64,000 nucleotides of DNA from CAVYOD01 sp963770045 (GTDB taxonomy: Bacteria; Acidobacteriota; Aminicenantia; Aminicenantales; CAVYOD01): the NCBI GenBank assembly GCA_963770045.1, contig CAVYOD010000027.1, positions 1 through 64,000 on the forward strand, read 5' to 3'. The notes under the pieces were generated by a model. The model was not told the DNA's origin, did no database searches, and was given only the letters and a program-made list of their open reading frames with translations. This document shows positions 54,823 to 63,412 of the stretch, in pieces. The position numbers were made by a program, and so were the translations under genes. Positions within the stretch are counted from its first letter, which is position 1. Each line of letters starts with the position of its first letter.

Positions 54823-56992
54823 GACTCCCGTCCTCGAGCAGCTCGACGGGACGATTGAACAGATCGTCTTCTATAACCCCGAAAATGGCTACTCCGTCTG
54901 CCGGTTTTCCCTGGAGGATGGCCATCTCGTCACTCTGGTCGGGCAGTTCCCGCCTCTTTCGCCCGGCGAAGTCCTCAAAGTCAGGGGGCAATGGGAGCTC
55001 AATCCCAAGTTTGGTCAGCAGTTCAAGGTTGACAATTTCAGTCTGGTCTTGCCTTCCTCTGTCAAGGGGATTGAAAAATTTCTCTCCTCCGGGCTCATCA
55101 AGGGCATCGGACCGGTGCTGGCCCGCCGGATCATCAAACGGTTTGGGCTCAAGACCATGGAGGTTCTCTCGAGCAACCCGGAAAGGATGGTCGAGGTCGA
55201 AGGCGTCGGCCAGGCCAAGCTGCGCGAAATCAAGAAATCCTGGGCCGAGCACAGCGAAATCCGCGACCTGATCATTTTTCTTCAGGGCCACGGAGTTTCC
55301 ACAAACCTGGCCACGAAGATCTATCACCAGTATGGAGAAAGGGCCTTTCAAGTCCTCAAGTCCAACCCCTATCAGCTCTGCTTGGATATCTGGGGGATCG
55401 GGTTCAAGACAGCCGACCAGATCGCCCTCAAGCTCGGAGTCGAACCAACGTCCTTTGAACGGATCAAGGCCTTTATCCTTTACCTCCTGGAAAAAGACAA
55501 TGAGCAGGGCCACGTCTTCTCCCTCCGGGGAAGTGTTCTGGAAAACTGTCAGAAGGAGCTCCAAGTCGAGCTCACCCGGGTCGAACAGGCGCTGGAGGCT
55601 CTCAAAAATCAGAAGCTGCTGGTTGATCAGCCATTGAACTCCGATACGGCTCTCTATCTTCCTTTTTATTATAAGGCCGAAGAGCAGGTCGCTCGTTCGA
55701 TCCGGGAGCTGGCCTCTTTTCCTTGTGCGACTCCGAACTTTGATGTCGAGAGGGCGATTGCCGATGTTGAGGAGGCGCTCAAGATCAAGTTTTCGCCGCT
55801 CCAGAGCAGGGCCGTCCAGGAAACCCTCCAGAAAAAAATCCTGGTCATCACCGGCGGGCCGGGGACAGGGAAGACGACGATCATCCGGGCTGTGGTCGAC
55901 CTTTTCGACCGCTGGGGAAAGACCGTCCTCCTCGGGGCCCCAACCGGGCGGGCGGCCAAACGGCTCTCCGAGATGACGCAAAAGGAAGCCAAGACGATCC
56001 ACCGCATCCTGGAGTTCAAACCCAAGCAGGGGAGCTTCCGCCGCAACGACCGGCGGCCGCTCAACGGTGACGCCTTGATCATCGACGAGTTTTCGATGGT
56101 CGACCTCCCTCTCATGTTCCATCTGATCAAAGCCGTGCCGCCCTGGATGCGGCTGGTCCTGGTCGGGGACAAGGACCAGTTGCCTTCCGTAGGGCCGGGC
56201 AATCTCCTCCGCGATATCATTGACTCAGGAACCGTCGAAGTCGTGCGGCTCGACCAGATCTTCCGTCAGGAAAAGGACAGTTTGATCGTTCTCAACGCCC
56301 ACCGGATCAACCAGGGCCAATCCCTGATCTACCCTCCTCGCGAAGATAAAGACTCGGATTTTTATTTTATCCATACGGAAGACGAAGCCAAAGTCTTCCA
56401 GACGATCGTCAAGCTGTGCACCTATAGCGTCCCCCACAAGCTGAACCTGAACCCACTTTCTCCCCAAATCCAGGTCATCAGTCCGATGTACCGGGGCCTG
56501 GCGGGAGTGGACAATCTGAACCAGGAGCTTCAGAAGAGGCTCAATCCTTCCGGCGAGGCGCTCAGGATGGGGAGCCGGGAGCTGCGTCTCCATGACAAAG
56601 TGATGCAGGTCAGGAACAACTATGAGAAAGAGGTTTTCAACGGGGACATCGGCAGCGTCGTTCATGTGGACAAGCAGCGTTTTGCCCTGGTCGTCGAATT
56701 TGACGGGCGGCGGGTGTCTTACGAACGAGACCAGATGAACGATATCACCCTCGCTTATGCGGTTTCGGTCCACAAAGCCCAGGGCAGCGAGTACCAGGCC
56801 GTCGTCATGCCTCTCTTGACCCAGCACTTCATCATGCTCCAGAGGAATCTCTTCTACACCGCGCTCACCCGGGCCAAAAAACTGAGCATGATCATCGGTT
56901 CCTATAAGGCCCTCCACATCGCCATCAAGAACGACAAGCCCGTGAAAAGGAACTGCCTGCTCAAGGAAAAATTGATCGGCCTCAGCCCGTAA
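54803..56992 (+). CDS. recD2: RecD2-type ATP-dependent DNA helicase
   Basis: 729 residues. N-terminal OB-like and helix-hairpin-helix region (GLIKGIGPVLARRIIKRFG; MVEVEGVGQAKLREI; GIGFKTADQIALKLG), then a superfamily 1B helicase: ITGGPGTGKTT (motif I), GAPTGRAAKRL, IIDEFSMVDLP (motif II), VGDKDQLPSVGPG (motif III), and AVSVHKAQGSEYQAV with NLFYTALTRAKKL. It unwinds DNA 5' to 3' in repair. The start is TTG 54803 with GAGG nine bases upstream; no ATG or GTG occurs in frame before residue 120. Confidence 0.94.
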   Translation: MSKRSLETPVLEQLDGTIEQIVFYNPENGYSVCRFSLEDGHLVTLVGQFPPLSPGEVLKVRGQWELNPKFGQQFKVDNFSLVLPSSVKGIEKFLSSGLIKGIGPVLARRIIKRFGLKTMEVLSSNPERMVEVEGVGQAKLREIKKSWAEHSEIRDLIIFLQGHGVSTNLATKIYHQYGERAFQVLKSNPYQLCLDIWGIGFKTADQIALKLGVEPTSFERIKAFILYLLEKDNEQGHVFSLRGSVLENCQKELQVELTRVEQALEALKNQKLLVDQPLNSDTALYLPFYYKAEEQVARSIRELASFPCATPNFDVERAIADVEEALKIKFSPLQSRAVQETLQKKILVITGGPGTGKTTIIRAVVDLFDRWGKTVLLGAPTGRAAKRLSEMTQKEAKTIHRILEFKPKQGSFRRNDRRPLNGDALIIDEFSMVDLPLMFHLIKAVPPWMRLVLVGDKDQLPSVGPGNLLRDIIDSGTVEVVRLDQIFRQEKDSLIVLNAHRINQGQSLIYPPREDKDSDFYFIHTEDEAKVFQTIVKLCTYSVPHKLNLNPLSPQIQVISPMYRGLAGVDNLNQELQKRLNPSGEALRMGSRELRLHDKVMQVRNNYEKEVFNGDIGSVVHVDKQRFALVVEFDGRRVSYERDQMNDITLAYAVSVHKAQGSEYQAVVMPLLTQHFIMLQRNLFYTALTRAKKLSMIIGSYKALHIAIKNDKPVKRNCLLKEKLIGLSP

Positions 56993-57052
56993 ATGCAAGA
57001 TGTCTTTCTCGTCCCCCCTTGCCCGTAAAAAACAAAGAGAGTTTCTTTTTTC

Positions 57053-57090
57053 TTGACGAGAAAGACGAGAAAGACGAGACGACGAGATAG
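57053..57090. repeat. GACGAGAAA-type tandem repeat
   Basis: TTGACGAGAAAGACGAGAAA then GACGAGAC GACGAGAT: units of 8-9 bases with the same GACGAGA core as at 7021 and 53931. It lies in the gap between recD2 and the SH3 gene, just before the promoter. Confidence 0.75.
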
Positions 57091-57102
57091 AGGGCATTTT
57101 GT

Positions 57103-57132
57103 TTGACTTTGGCTGAGCCTTTTACCTATGAT
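57103..57132 (+). promoter_or_regulatory. Promoter of the SH3-M48-cyclase gene group
   Basis: TTGACT (57103-57108), 18 bp, TATGAT (57127-57132), 28 bases before ATG 57160. Confidence 0.6.
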
Positions 57133-57159
57133 GGAACGAGAGTGAAGTCGGAGGTGACC

Positions 57160-57645
57160 ATGAAAAAACCTTTTCGGGTGCCTGTTCTGTTCTGCACCCT
57201 GTTGATCCTATTTACCTTCTTGCTCGCCGAAACCCTGATCATCAAAATCCAGACGACGAACCTGAGGAAAGAGCCCAAATTCTATGGGCAGACGACGGCC
57301 GTCCTCAAAGCCGGAGACAGCCTGGAGAAGATAGGAGTCCAGGACGGCTGGATTCAAGTGAGAACTTCGAACGGGCAAGTCGGCTGGATCCATTCGAGCG
57401 CAGTCGAGACGCCGAAATTCAACCTTCTGGCCTCAAACAAGGGACTGAAAACCCAGGCCTCGGCGAACGAAGTCGCCCTGGCCAGCAAGGGCTTTAATAA
57501 ACAGGTTGAAGAAAGCTATCGAGCCAAGCACGGGGAAATCAGCTTCGTTTGGGTGGACAAGATGCTCATGCTCAAGATCCCAGCCTCCCAGATGGAATCG
57601 TTTCTTAAGAAAGGCAAGCTCGCCGAATTCGGAGGTGCCAAATGA
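57160..57645 (+). CDS. Secreted SH3b-domain protein
   Basis: 161 residues from ATG 57160, five bases after GGAGG. Signal peptide (VPVLFCTLLILFTFLLAET), then a bacterial SH3 domain (TTNLRKEPKFYGQTTAVLKA; DGWIQVRTSNGQVGWIHSSA), then about 75 residues I do not recognise, ending AEFGGAK. SH3b domains bind cell-wall or protein ligands outside the membrane. The stop overlaps the start of the M48 lipoprotein gene (ATGA), so the two are co-translated. Confidence 0.82.
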   Translation: MKKPFRVPVLFCTLLILFTFLLAETLIIKIQTTNLRKEPKFYGQTTAVLKAGDSLEKIGVQDGWIQVRTSNGQVGWIHSSAVETPKFNLLASNKGLKTQASANEVALASKGFNKQVEESYRAKHGEISFVWVDKMLMLKIPASQMESFLKKGKLAEFGGAK

Positions 57646-58559
57646 GAAAGCTCCATTTTGCGCTCATCGCGCTCGCAGCCTTCGCCTTCGGCCTTCTCTC
57701 GAGCTGCTCGGTCGTCCAGAAGGGGACCGACGTCCTGGTTTCCAGCGGCAAGATGAAGGAGAGCGACCAGAAGACAATTCTCAAAACGGGCGAGGCCATC
57801 CGTTCGACCTTCGCCGACATCAGCGAAGAGGAAGAATATTACATCGGCCGGGCCGTCGCGGCCCTCATCCTGTCTAAATATCAGGTCTACAACAATGATC
57901 GGGTGACCGATTATGTCAACACCGTCGGAAGCGCCGTCGCCGGCTATTCAGACCGGCCTGAGACTTATGCGGGTTATCACTTCCTGGTGCTGGATTCGGA
58001 TGAAATCAACGCCATGGCCGCGCCCGGCGGTTTTATTTTTATCACCAAGGGGCTCCTCAGAAAGTGCCGCACCGAGGAGATGCTCGGCGCCGTCCTGGCC
58101 CACGAGGTCGGACACGTCGCGGCCAAGCACGGACTCCAGTCGATCAAGAAATCCCGACTGGTCGACGCCTTCAAGCTTCTCGGGACTGAGGCGGCAAAAA
58201 GGTACGGCCCCAAGGAGCTGTCACAGCTGACCGACTTATTTGAGGGAGTGCTGGCCGACGTCGCCGGGACTCTGATCGAGAGGGGCTACGACCGGAAGTA
58301 CGAATATGAAGCCGACAAACTCTCTGTGAAATTCGCCAGCCGGACCGGCTACAATCCCAATGGGTTAACGGAATTCCTCAAGAATCTCGAAGGCATAAGT
58401 GCAACGGGACCGACCGCCAAAGGCTGGTTCAAGACGCATCCTTCGCCCGAAGACAGGATCGAAAAAGCCAAAACCGACATCTCTGAGCTGGGCAAAACCC
58501 CCAAGACGGAGCCTGTCCGCACAGAGAGGTTTCTGAGTTTTGTCGCCGGGCTGAAGTAA
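57642..58559 (+). CDS. M48 family metallopeptidase lipoprotein
   Basis: 305 residues. Lipoprotein signal with LLSSC (Cys22), then a BepA/LoiP-like M48 domain: FLVLDSDEINAMAAPGGFIF, the zinc motif H154EVGH158 in VLAHEVGHVAAKHG, and the third ligand region YEYEADKLSVKFASRTGYNP. It acts in the envelope, probably in protein quality control. It is coupled to the SH3 gene and followed six bases later by the cyclase gene. Confidence 0.92.
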   Translation: MRKLHFALIALAAFAFGLLSSCSVVQKGTDVLVSSGKMKESDQKTILKTGEAIRSTFADISEEEEYYIGRAVAALILSKYQVYNNDRVTDYVNTVGSAVAGYSDRPETYAGYHFLVLDSDEINAMAAPGGFIFITKGLLRKCRTEEMLGAVLAHEVGHVAAKHGLQSIKKSRLVDAFKLLGTEAAKRYGPKELSQLTDLFEGVLADVAGTLIERGYDRKYEYEADKLSVKFASRTGYNPNGLTEFLKNLEGISATGPTAKGWFKTHPSPEDRIEKAKTDISELGKTPKTEPVRTERFLSFVAGLK

Positions 58560-58565
58560 GGCAGA

Positions 58566-60650
58566 GTGAAAAATAGAATCCTGCGAGGCCTTCTCGTTGG
58601 GCTCGCCGCTTTCTTCCTGACCTCCGTTATTCAGCAGTTAGATCTCCTCCGGCCCCTGGAATGGAAATCCTGGGACCTGAGGCTCCGGCTTTTTTCCAGA
58701 CCCAAAGATGCGAGCCGGGACATCGTCCTTGTGGCCATTGACCAGGACAGCCTGGACTTTTTTGAGAAACAGCAAAACCTTCCCTGGCCCTGGCCGAGAG
58801 AGCTTTATGGCGCCCTGGTGCGTTTTCTTCAGACCGGGGGAGCGAAAGCCTGTTTCTTAGACTTGATCTTGAGCGAGACATCGCGCTACGGAGCCGAAGA
58901 TGACCAGGCCCTGGCGAAGGCCATGGCCGGCGCGGGAAATGTTTTTCTTCCCCTCTTTTTGAGCAAGGAAGAAAGCGTCTTGGCCGAGGCTGCTCCCGAG
59001 CCATTGAGGCGCTTTTCCTTAGCCCCCGGCCAGATTCCGGCTCGGGCTCTTTTCCCTCTTCAATCGGTCAGTCTTCCTGTTGAGACGATCCTCGCCGCGG
59101 CCCGCGGCGTGGGGAACGTTCAGCTTGCCCCTGATAGCGACGCGATTTATCGCCGCCTGCCGCTTGCGTTCAGGCTGAAGGATCTGGTGATTCCGTCTTT
59201 GCCCCTGGCCCTGGCCGATTATGTAAGCGGCCGGCCAAATATCGAAAAGATTCCCCTCGATCGTTCCGGTCAGATGATCCTCCGTTATCATGGTCCGCCC
59301 GGCACCTACAAAACCTTTTCCATCGCCGCCCTGGTCAATTCTCAAGCCCAGATTGAGGAAGGGAAGACCCCCCAGGTCCAGCCGAGGGAGTTCGAGGGCA
59401 AGATCGCGATTGTCGGAGGAACGGCCGCGGGGCTCTTCGACCTCCGGCCGAGTCCACTCGGTTCCCGATCTCATGGGATGGAAATCCTGGCCACGGCGAC
59501 GGACAACATCCTCAACCGGGATTTCATCCACCTCCCCGCCACGGCGCTTGTTTATGGGCTTATTTTGATCCTGACGCTGCTCCTGGGCGTTGGTGTCTCT
59601 CTTTTTAAACGCATTTGGGCGATCGTTCTTTTTTTTCTGTTCGGTCTGGCCATGCCTGCGGCCGCGGCGGCAGTCGCCTTCCGTTCGGGCTATTGGCTGG
59701 ATTTCGTTGGGCCGGAATTTGGAGTCGTCACAAGTTTCATCGGGGCGGCCCTCCTCAAGTACAGCCTGGAAGGAAAGCAGCGCCGGTTTATCAAGGGTGT
59801 CTTCCGCCATTATCTCAGCCCCCATGTCATCGAAGAGATCATCAAAAACCCCTCCCAACTTCGCCTGGGCGGAGAGACGAGAGAGATCTCCTCTTTTTTC
59901 TCGGACGTTGCCGGGTTCACAACCATCTCCGAGGGACTGTCGCCTCAAGCCTTAGTCGATCTCCTCAATGGTTTTCTCTCGGAAATGACCGATATCATTC
60001 TCGACCTCGGCGGAACGCTGGATAAATATGAAGGTGACGCCATCATCGCTTTTTGGAACGCCCCGCTTAATCAGCCCGACCACGCCCTGCGGGCCTGCCG
60101 GGCGGCTCTGCGCTGCCAGAAAAGGCTCGCCGAATTGAGACCTGAGTTCAAGAAGAGCTTCGGGCACGGCCTGACGATGCGGATCGGATTGAATTCGGGA
60201 CCGGCCGTCGTCGGCAACATGGGCTCGAGCCAGCGTTTCGATTACACGGCCATGGGCGATACGGTCAACCTGGCGGCCCGGCTCGAGGGCGCCTGCAAGC
60301 AGTACAGGGTTCCGGTCTTGATCGGCGAAACAACCTGCGAGGGAGTCAAGGGCCGGATCGTCACCAGGGAGGTGGACATCATCCGTGTCGTCGGGAAGAA
60401 AAAACCCATCCATGTTTATGAGATCCTCGGCGAGGCAGGGGAGGTCAGCGGTCCTGATTTGGAAAGGGTTAAACTCTTCGAAACGGGGATTGATCTCTAT
60501 CGACGCCGGGACTGGGACAAGGCGATCGCAGCCTTCGATGCGCTGGGCGACGACGAGCTGGCCCGGATCTATGGTCTGAGGGCGGTCGAGTTCAGGCAAT
60601 CTCCTCCGCCTCCCGACTGGGATGGGGTCTTTGATTTGAGATCAAAATGA
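58566..60650 (+). CDS. CHASE2-domain class III adenylate/guanylate cyclase
   Basis: 694 residues, GTG start. Membrane helix near 10, a periplasmic CHASE2 sensor (about 30-320: WKSWDLRLRLF, DIVLVAIDQDSLDFFEKQ, LPWPWPRELYGAL), three membrane helices (about 325-400: LVYGLILILTLLLGVGVSLF), and a C-terminal cyclase domain: SSFFSDVAGFTTISEGL (first metal Asp), KYEGDAIIAFWNAP (second metal Asp), RIGLNSGPAVVGNMGS, FDYTAMGDTVNLAARLEGAC. It makes cAMP (or cGMP) in response to an unknown periplasmic signal. It overlaps the next gene (ATGA). Confidence 0.93.
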   Translation: MKNRILRGLLVGLAAFFLTSVIQQLDLLRPLEWKSWDLRLRLFSRPKDASRDIVLVAIDQDSLDFFEKQQNLPWPWPRELYGALVRFLQTGGAKACFLDLILSETSRYGAEDDQALAKAMAGAGNVFLPLFLSKEESVLAEAAPEPLRRFSLAPGQIPARALFPLQSVSLPVETILAAARGVGNVQLAPDSDAIYRRLPLAFRLKDLVIPSLPLALADYVSGRPNIEKIPLDRSGQMILRYHGPPGTYKTFSIAALVNSQAQIEEGKTPQVQPREFEGKIAIVGGTAAGLFDLRPSPLGSRSHGMEILATATDNILNRDFIHLPATALVYGLILILTLLLGVGVSLFKRIWAIVLFFLFGLAMPAAAAAVAFRSGYWLDFVGPEFGVVTSFIGAALLKYSLEGKQRRFIKGVFRHYLSPHVIEEIIKNPSQLRLGGETREISSFFSDVAGFTTISEGLSPQALVDLLNGFLSEMTDIILDLGGTLDKYEGDAIIAFWNAPLNQPDHALRACRAALRCQKRLAELRPEFKKSFGHGLTMRIGLNSGPAVVGNMGSSQRFDYTAMGDTVNLAARLEGACKQYRVPVLIGETTCEGVKGRIVTREVDIIRVVGKKKPIHVYEILGEAGEVSGPDLERVKLFETGIDLYRRRDWDKAIAAFDALGDDELARIYGLRAVEFRQSPPPPDWDGVFDLRSK

Positions 60651-61492
60651 GAAGGAAGCGGACGATGGAGCTCAAATTCTGGGGAGTGAGAGGCTCTTTT
60701 CCGGTGTCGGGAAAGGACAAGACTAGGTTCGGCGGCAATACGCCATGCGCCGGAATCTCGTCTTCCGACGGCCGGCTGATCATCGTCGATGCCGGGACCG
60801 GGATCCGGGATTTGGGAAAAGAGATCATGAAGTCCGAAGCGGGGAAACCGGTCGAGCTCCATCTTCTCCTGACGCATTTCCATCTCGACCACATCATGGG
60901 GCTGCCTTTTTTCAAGCCGCTCCGTTCCCCTCGGGTTACGATCACTTTTTATGCCGACGAGGAGCCGGAACTCATCGAGCGGTATCTGGGCGGACTCATG
61001 GACGGTAGGTACTTTCCCTACGGCCTGGGCGAAACAGAGGCCGTGAAGATCTTTAAGAAAATCGAAGGTGATAGTTTTTCTATCGGAAAAGTCGGGATAT
61101 CACAATGTCCGTTGCATCATCCCCAGGGCAGCGTCGCCTACAGGCTGGAAGAAGAAGGGAAGAGCATCGTCTTCGCTACTGACACCGAGCATCCAACCCG
61201 GGGTCATGATCAGAGGCTCATTTCCTTCTCCCGGGGCGCAGATTTTCTGATTTATGACGCGACGTTCACCCCTCAAGAGTATGCCGCCGGCCGCCAGGGC
61301 TGGGGTCACAGCACCTGGCTTGAGGGGACCGAGGTCGCCAAGGCCGCGGGCGTTGGTACGCTTTGCCTTTCGCACTTCAATCCCGATCACTCGGACGATG
61401 CTCTCGATGAGATGGCCGCCCTGGCGCAATACGCGTTTCCATCCACTCTCGCCGCCAGGGAAGGACTCAAAAGATCCTGGCGAGATCAATAA
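60647..61492 (+). CDS. MBL-fold metallo-hydrolase next to the cyclase
   Basis: 281 residues. It begins MELKFWGVRGSFPVSG after a six-residue extension, then FGGNTPC, VDAGTGIRDLG, the metal motif LTHFHLDHIMGLPFF, a second His in PLHHPQGSVAYRL, ATDTEHP, YDATFTPQEY, HSTWLEGTEVAKAAG and LSHFNPDHSDD. This resembles the branch that includes phosphodiesterase-like MBL enzymes. Its ATG overlaps the cyclase stop, so the pair may make and break a cyclic nucleotide; this is an inference from context. Confidence 0.85.
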   Translation: MRRKRTMELKFWGVRGSFPVSGKDKTRFGGNTPCAGISSSDGRLIIVDAGTGIRDLGKEIMKSEAGKPVELHLLLTHFHLDHIMGLPFFKPLRSPRVTITFYADEEPELIERYLGGLMDGRYFPYGLGETEAVKIFKKIEGDSFSIGKVGISQCPLHHPQGSVAYRLEEEGKSIVFATDTEHPTRGHDQRLISFSRGADFLIYDATFTPQEYAAGRQGWGHSTWLEGTEVAKAAGVGTLCLSHFNPDHSDDALDEMAALAQYAFPSTLAAREGLKRSWRDQ

Positions 61493-61528
61493 AATGGCAG
61501 GCCGTGTTTAAAACGGAGAGGTAGGCCG

Positions 61529-63153
61529 ATGAACAATACCGCGACTCCTGAAACCATCCTTTATTGGGAACTTTTCTTCCTCTTGCTGTCGCTCGCCGCG
61601 GCGAGCCTTATCTACGCTTTCTTGCGCCTCGCCTTCCGAAAGACCGCTTCGGCGAAGGGAAAAGCGGTCAGCCTCTTTTTCCTCAGGCTGAGTCTGCCCG
61701 CGGCTTTGCTGATCGTCGCCCTGATCTTAAAAATAAAGCCGCTGGCCCGGGCTTTGCCGGTCAGCCCCAGATTCGTCCTCTTTGTTGACGCCGCGCTCGT
61801 TTTTTTTGTCGTCTTCATGGTCCTCCGATTGTTCGACACATCTCTTCAGAGTTGGTATTCGAGGCGCGGTCAGCCTTTTCCCCTGCCGAGGGTTCTCCAT
61901 GGCCTCATCGAGATCGTCGTTTATCTTATCATTCTGTTCCTGGTCCTGAGGGGGATCGTGGGCATCAACATCACACCCTTCCTGGCCACATCGGCGATCT
62001 TGACGGCGATTCTGGGATTGGCGCTTCAAGGAGTCCTCGGCAATCTTCTCTCCGGGATGTCCCTTCGTTTGACCAAGTCCTTCTCGAGCGGCCATTGGGT
62101 GAAAATCGGCCCTCACGAAGGCGTCGTCGTGGACACCAACTGGCGGGAGACGCGGATCCTCGATCGCTACTCGAACATCATCGTCATCCCGAACAACACG
62201 GTCGCCGCGGAGATGATCACGAATTTCTCGGTTCCCGACTCGAATACGGCCCTCACGATCCCGGTCAAGGTCAGCTCCGATGTCCCGCCCTCTCTGGTCA
62301 TCGAGACGCTCAAGGAGGCCGCCCGGGAGGCGCCGGAGGTCATCGCCTCACCCGCTCCGCAGGGGATCATCGTCGGCTACGACGATTTCGGCATTTCCTA
62401 CATTCTCAAGTTCTGGATCACCAATTTTGCTCAGAAGAATATCATCATGAGAGATGTCGCCAAGCCTCGTCTGGCACAAATTCAAGCGAAAAAATATCGT
62501 TATGCCGGTCGCGTGCAGGACCATCTCAGGAACATCATGCAGGCGGTCCGTCCTCAGGATAGAATTCCGATCGGAAGCAGAAAGAAGCGAAGCGATTTAC
62601 CAGGATTTATTGAATTCTTCTTTCCTGCTGCGCCACCAGGAGAGAGAGGAGGCCCGGCGCGCTGATCGCCTCCGAGGACGAAATCAGGGAGCTGGCCAAG
62701 CTCGTGAAAAAACAGCTGTACGCTCCCGGCGAGGTCGTTTTCAAACAAGGGGAGCGGGGAGAGAGCTTGCTACATCGTCTGCCAAGGGTTTGTTCAAAGG
62801 CCAGATTATCTACGAGGATGAAGGGAAAAAATACAGCTCCGAGTTCACGGTGGGACCGGGGGGCCTCTTCGGCGAGATGTCGCTCTTCACCGGCATGCCC
62901 AGGACCGCCACCGGGACCATGCAGGTGGAATCTGAGCTCCTCGAGATGGGACCGAGGCATTCGGCGCGCTCTTGGCCCGGAATCCCAGCTCTCGGAAACG
63001 ATCGCCGACATGGTCAGCGCCCGAAACGAGCAGAACCAGGAGTTCTTGAGCAAGATCAAGGAGCTTTCGGAAAAAGAGCTCAAAGACAGCACCAACAAGA
63101 AGACGATCCTCGAGCGATTGCGCCGGTTTGTCCGGATGTTTAAAAAATCATAA
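61529..63153 (+). CDS. MscS-family channel with C-terminal cyclic-nucleotide-binding domain (several frameshifts)
   Basis: Residues 1-310 (intact) hold four or so helices and the MscS pore helix and beta domain (ILTAILGLALQGVLGNLLSG; KSFSSGHWVKIGPHEGVVVD; RYSNIIVIPNNTVAAEMI). After a break near 62460 the frame gives LVWHKFKRKNIVMP, then ERSEAIYQDLLNSSFLLRHQ, and in yet other frames a cNMP-binding domain: KKQLYAPGEVVFKQGERGES, FKGQIIYEDEGKKYSSEFTV and the phosphate-binding cassette FGEMSLFTGMPRTAT. It ends RLRRFVRMFKKS at 63153. At least four one-base shifts lie between 62460 and 63000. This is the bacterial cyclic-nucleotide-gated (bCNG) architecture, placed right after a cyclase. Confidence 0.82.
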
Positions 63154-63185
63154 GGCGCGAGACACAAGACACGAAACATGCGATC
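63154..63185. repeat. GACACNA-type short heptads
   Basis: GCGCGA GACACAA GACACGA AACATGC after the channel gene. It has only about three units, so it is a weak member of the heptad family. Confidence 0.45.
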
Positions 63186-63230
63186 CATTAATCCATGTAT
63201 GAGCTAAGAGCCATGAGCTCTTGGCGCTCA

Positions 63231-63259
63231 TTGAAAAACACAAATACTTGATATATATT
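63231..63259 (+). promoter_or_regulatory. Promoter of tRNA-Arg
   Basis: TTGAAA (63231-63236), 17 bp, TATATT (63254-63259), 27 bases before the tRNA. Confidence 0.7.
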
Positions 63260-63286
63260 GAGGAAGACGATTTTGCTTTGGACCGT

Positions 63287-63361
63287 ACCCCTGTAGCTCA
63301 GTATGGATAGAGCAATGGATTCCTAATCCATGTGTCGCCGGTTCGAGTCCGGCCAGGGGTG
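63287..63361 (+). tRNA. tRNA-Arg (CCT)
   Basis: Cloverleaf: acceptor ACCCCTG/CAGGGGT, D arm AGCTCAGTATGGATAGAGC, anticodon stem ATGGA/TCCAT with loop TTCCTAA (anticodon CCT), T arm GCCGG-TTCGAGT-CCGGC. Discriminator G; CCA is not encoded. Confidence 0.94.
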
Positions 63362-63412
63362 CTTAACCCTATGAATATCGAGCAGCAAGTCAAAAGGTGA
63401 CTTGTATTTCCA

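Noticed and set aside
54806..56122. Minus-strand frame of 438 codons opposite recD2
   Set aside because: Antisense shadow of the helicase domain; composition only.
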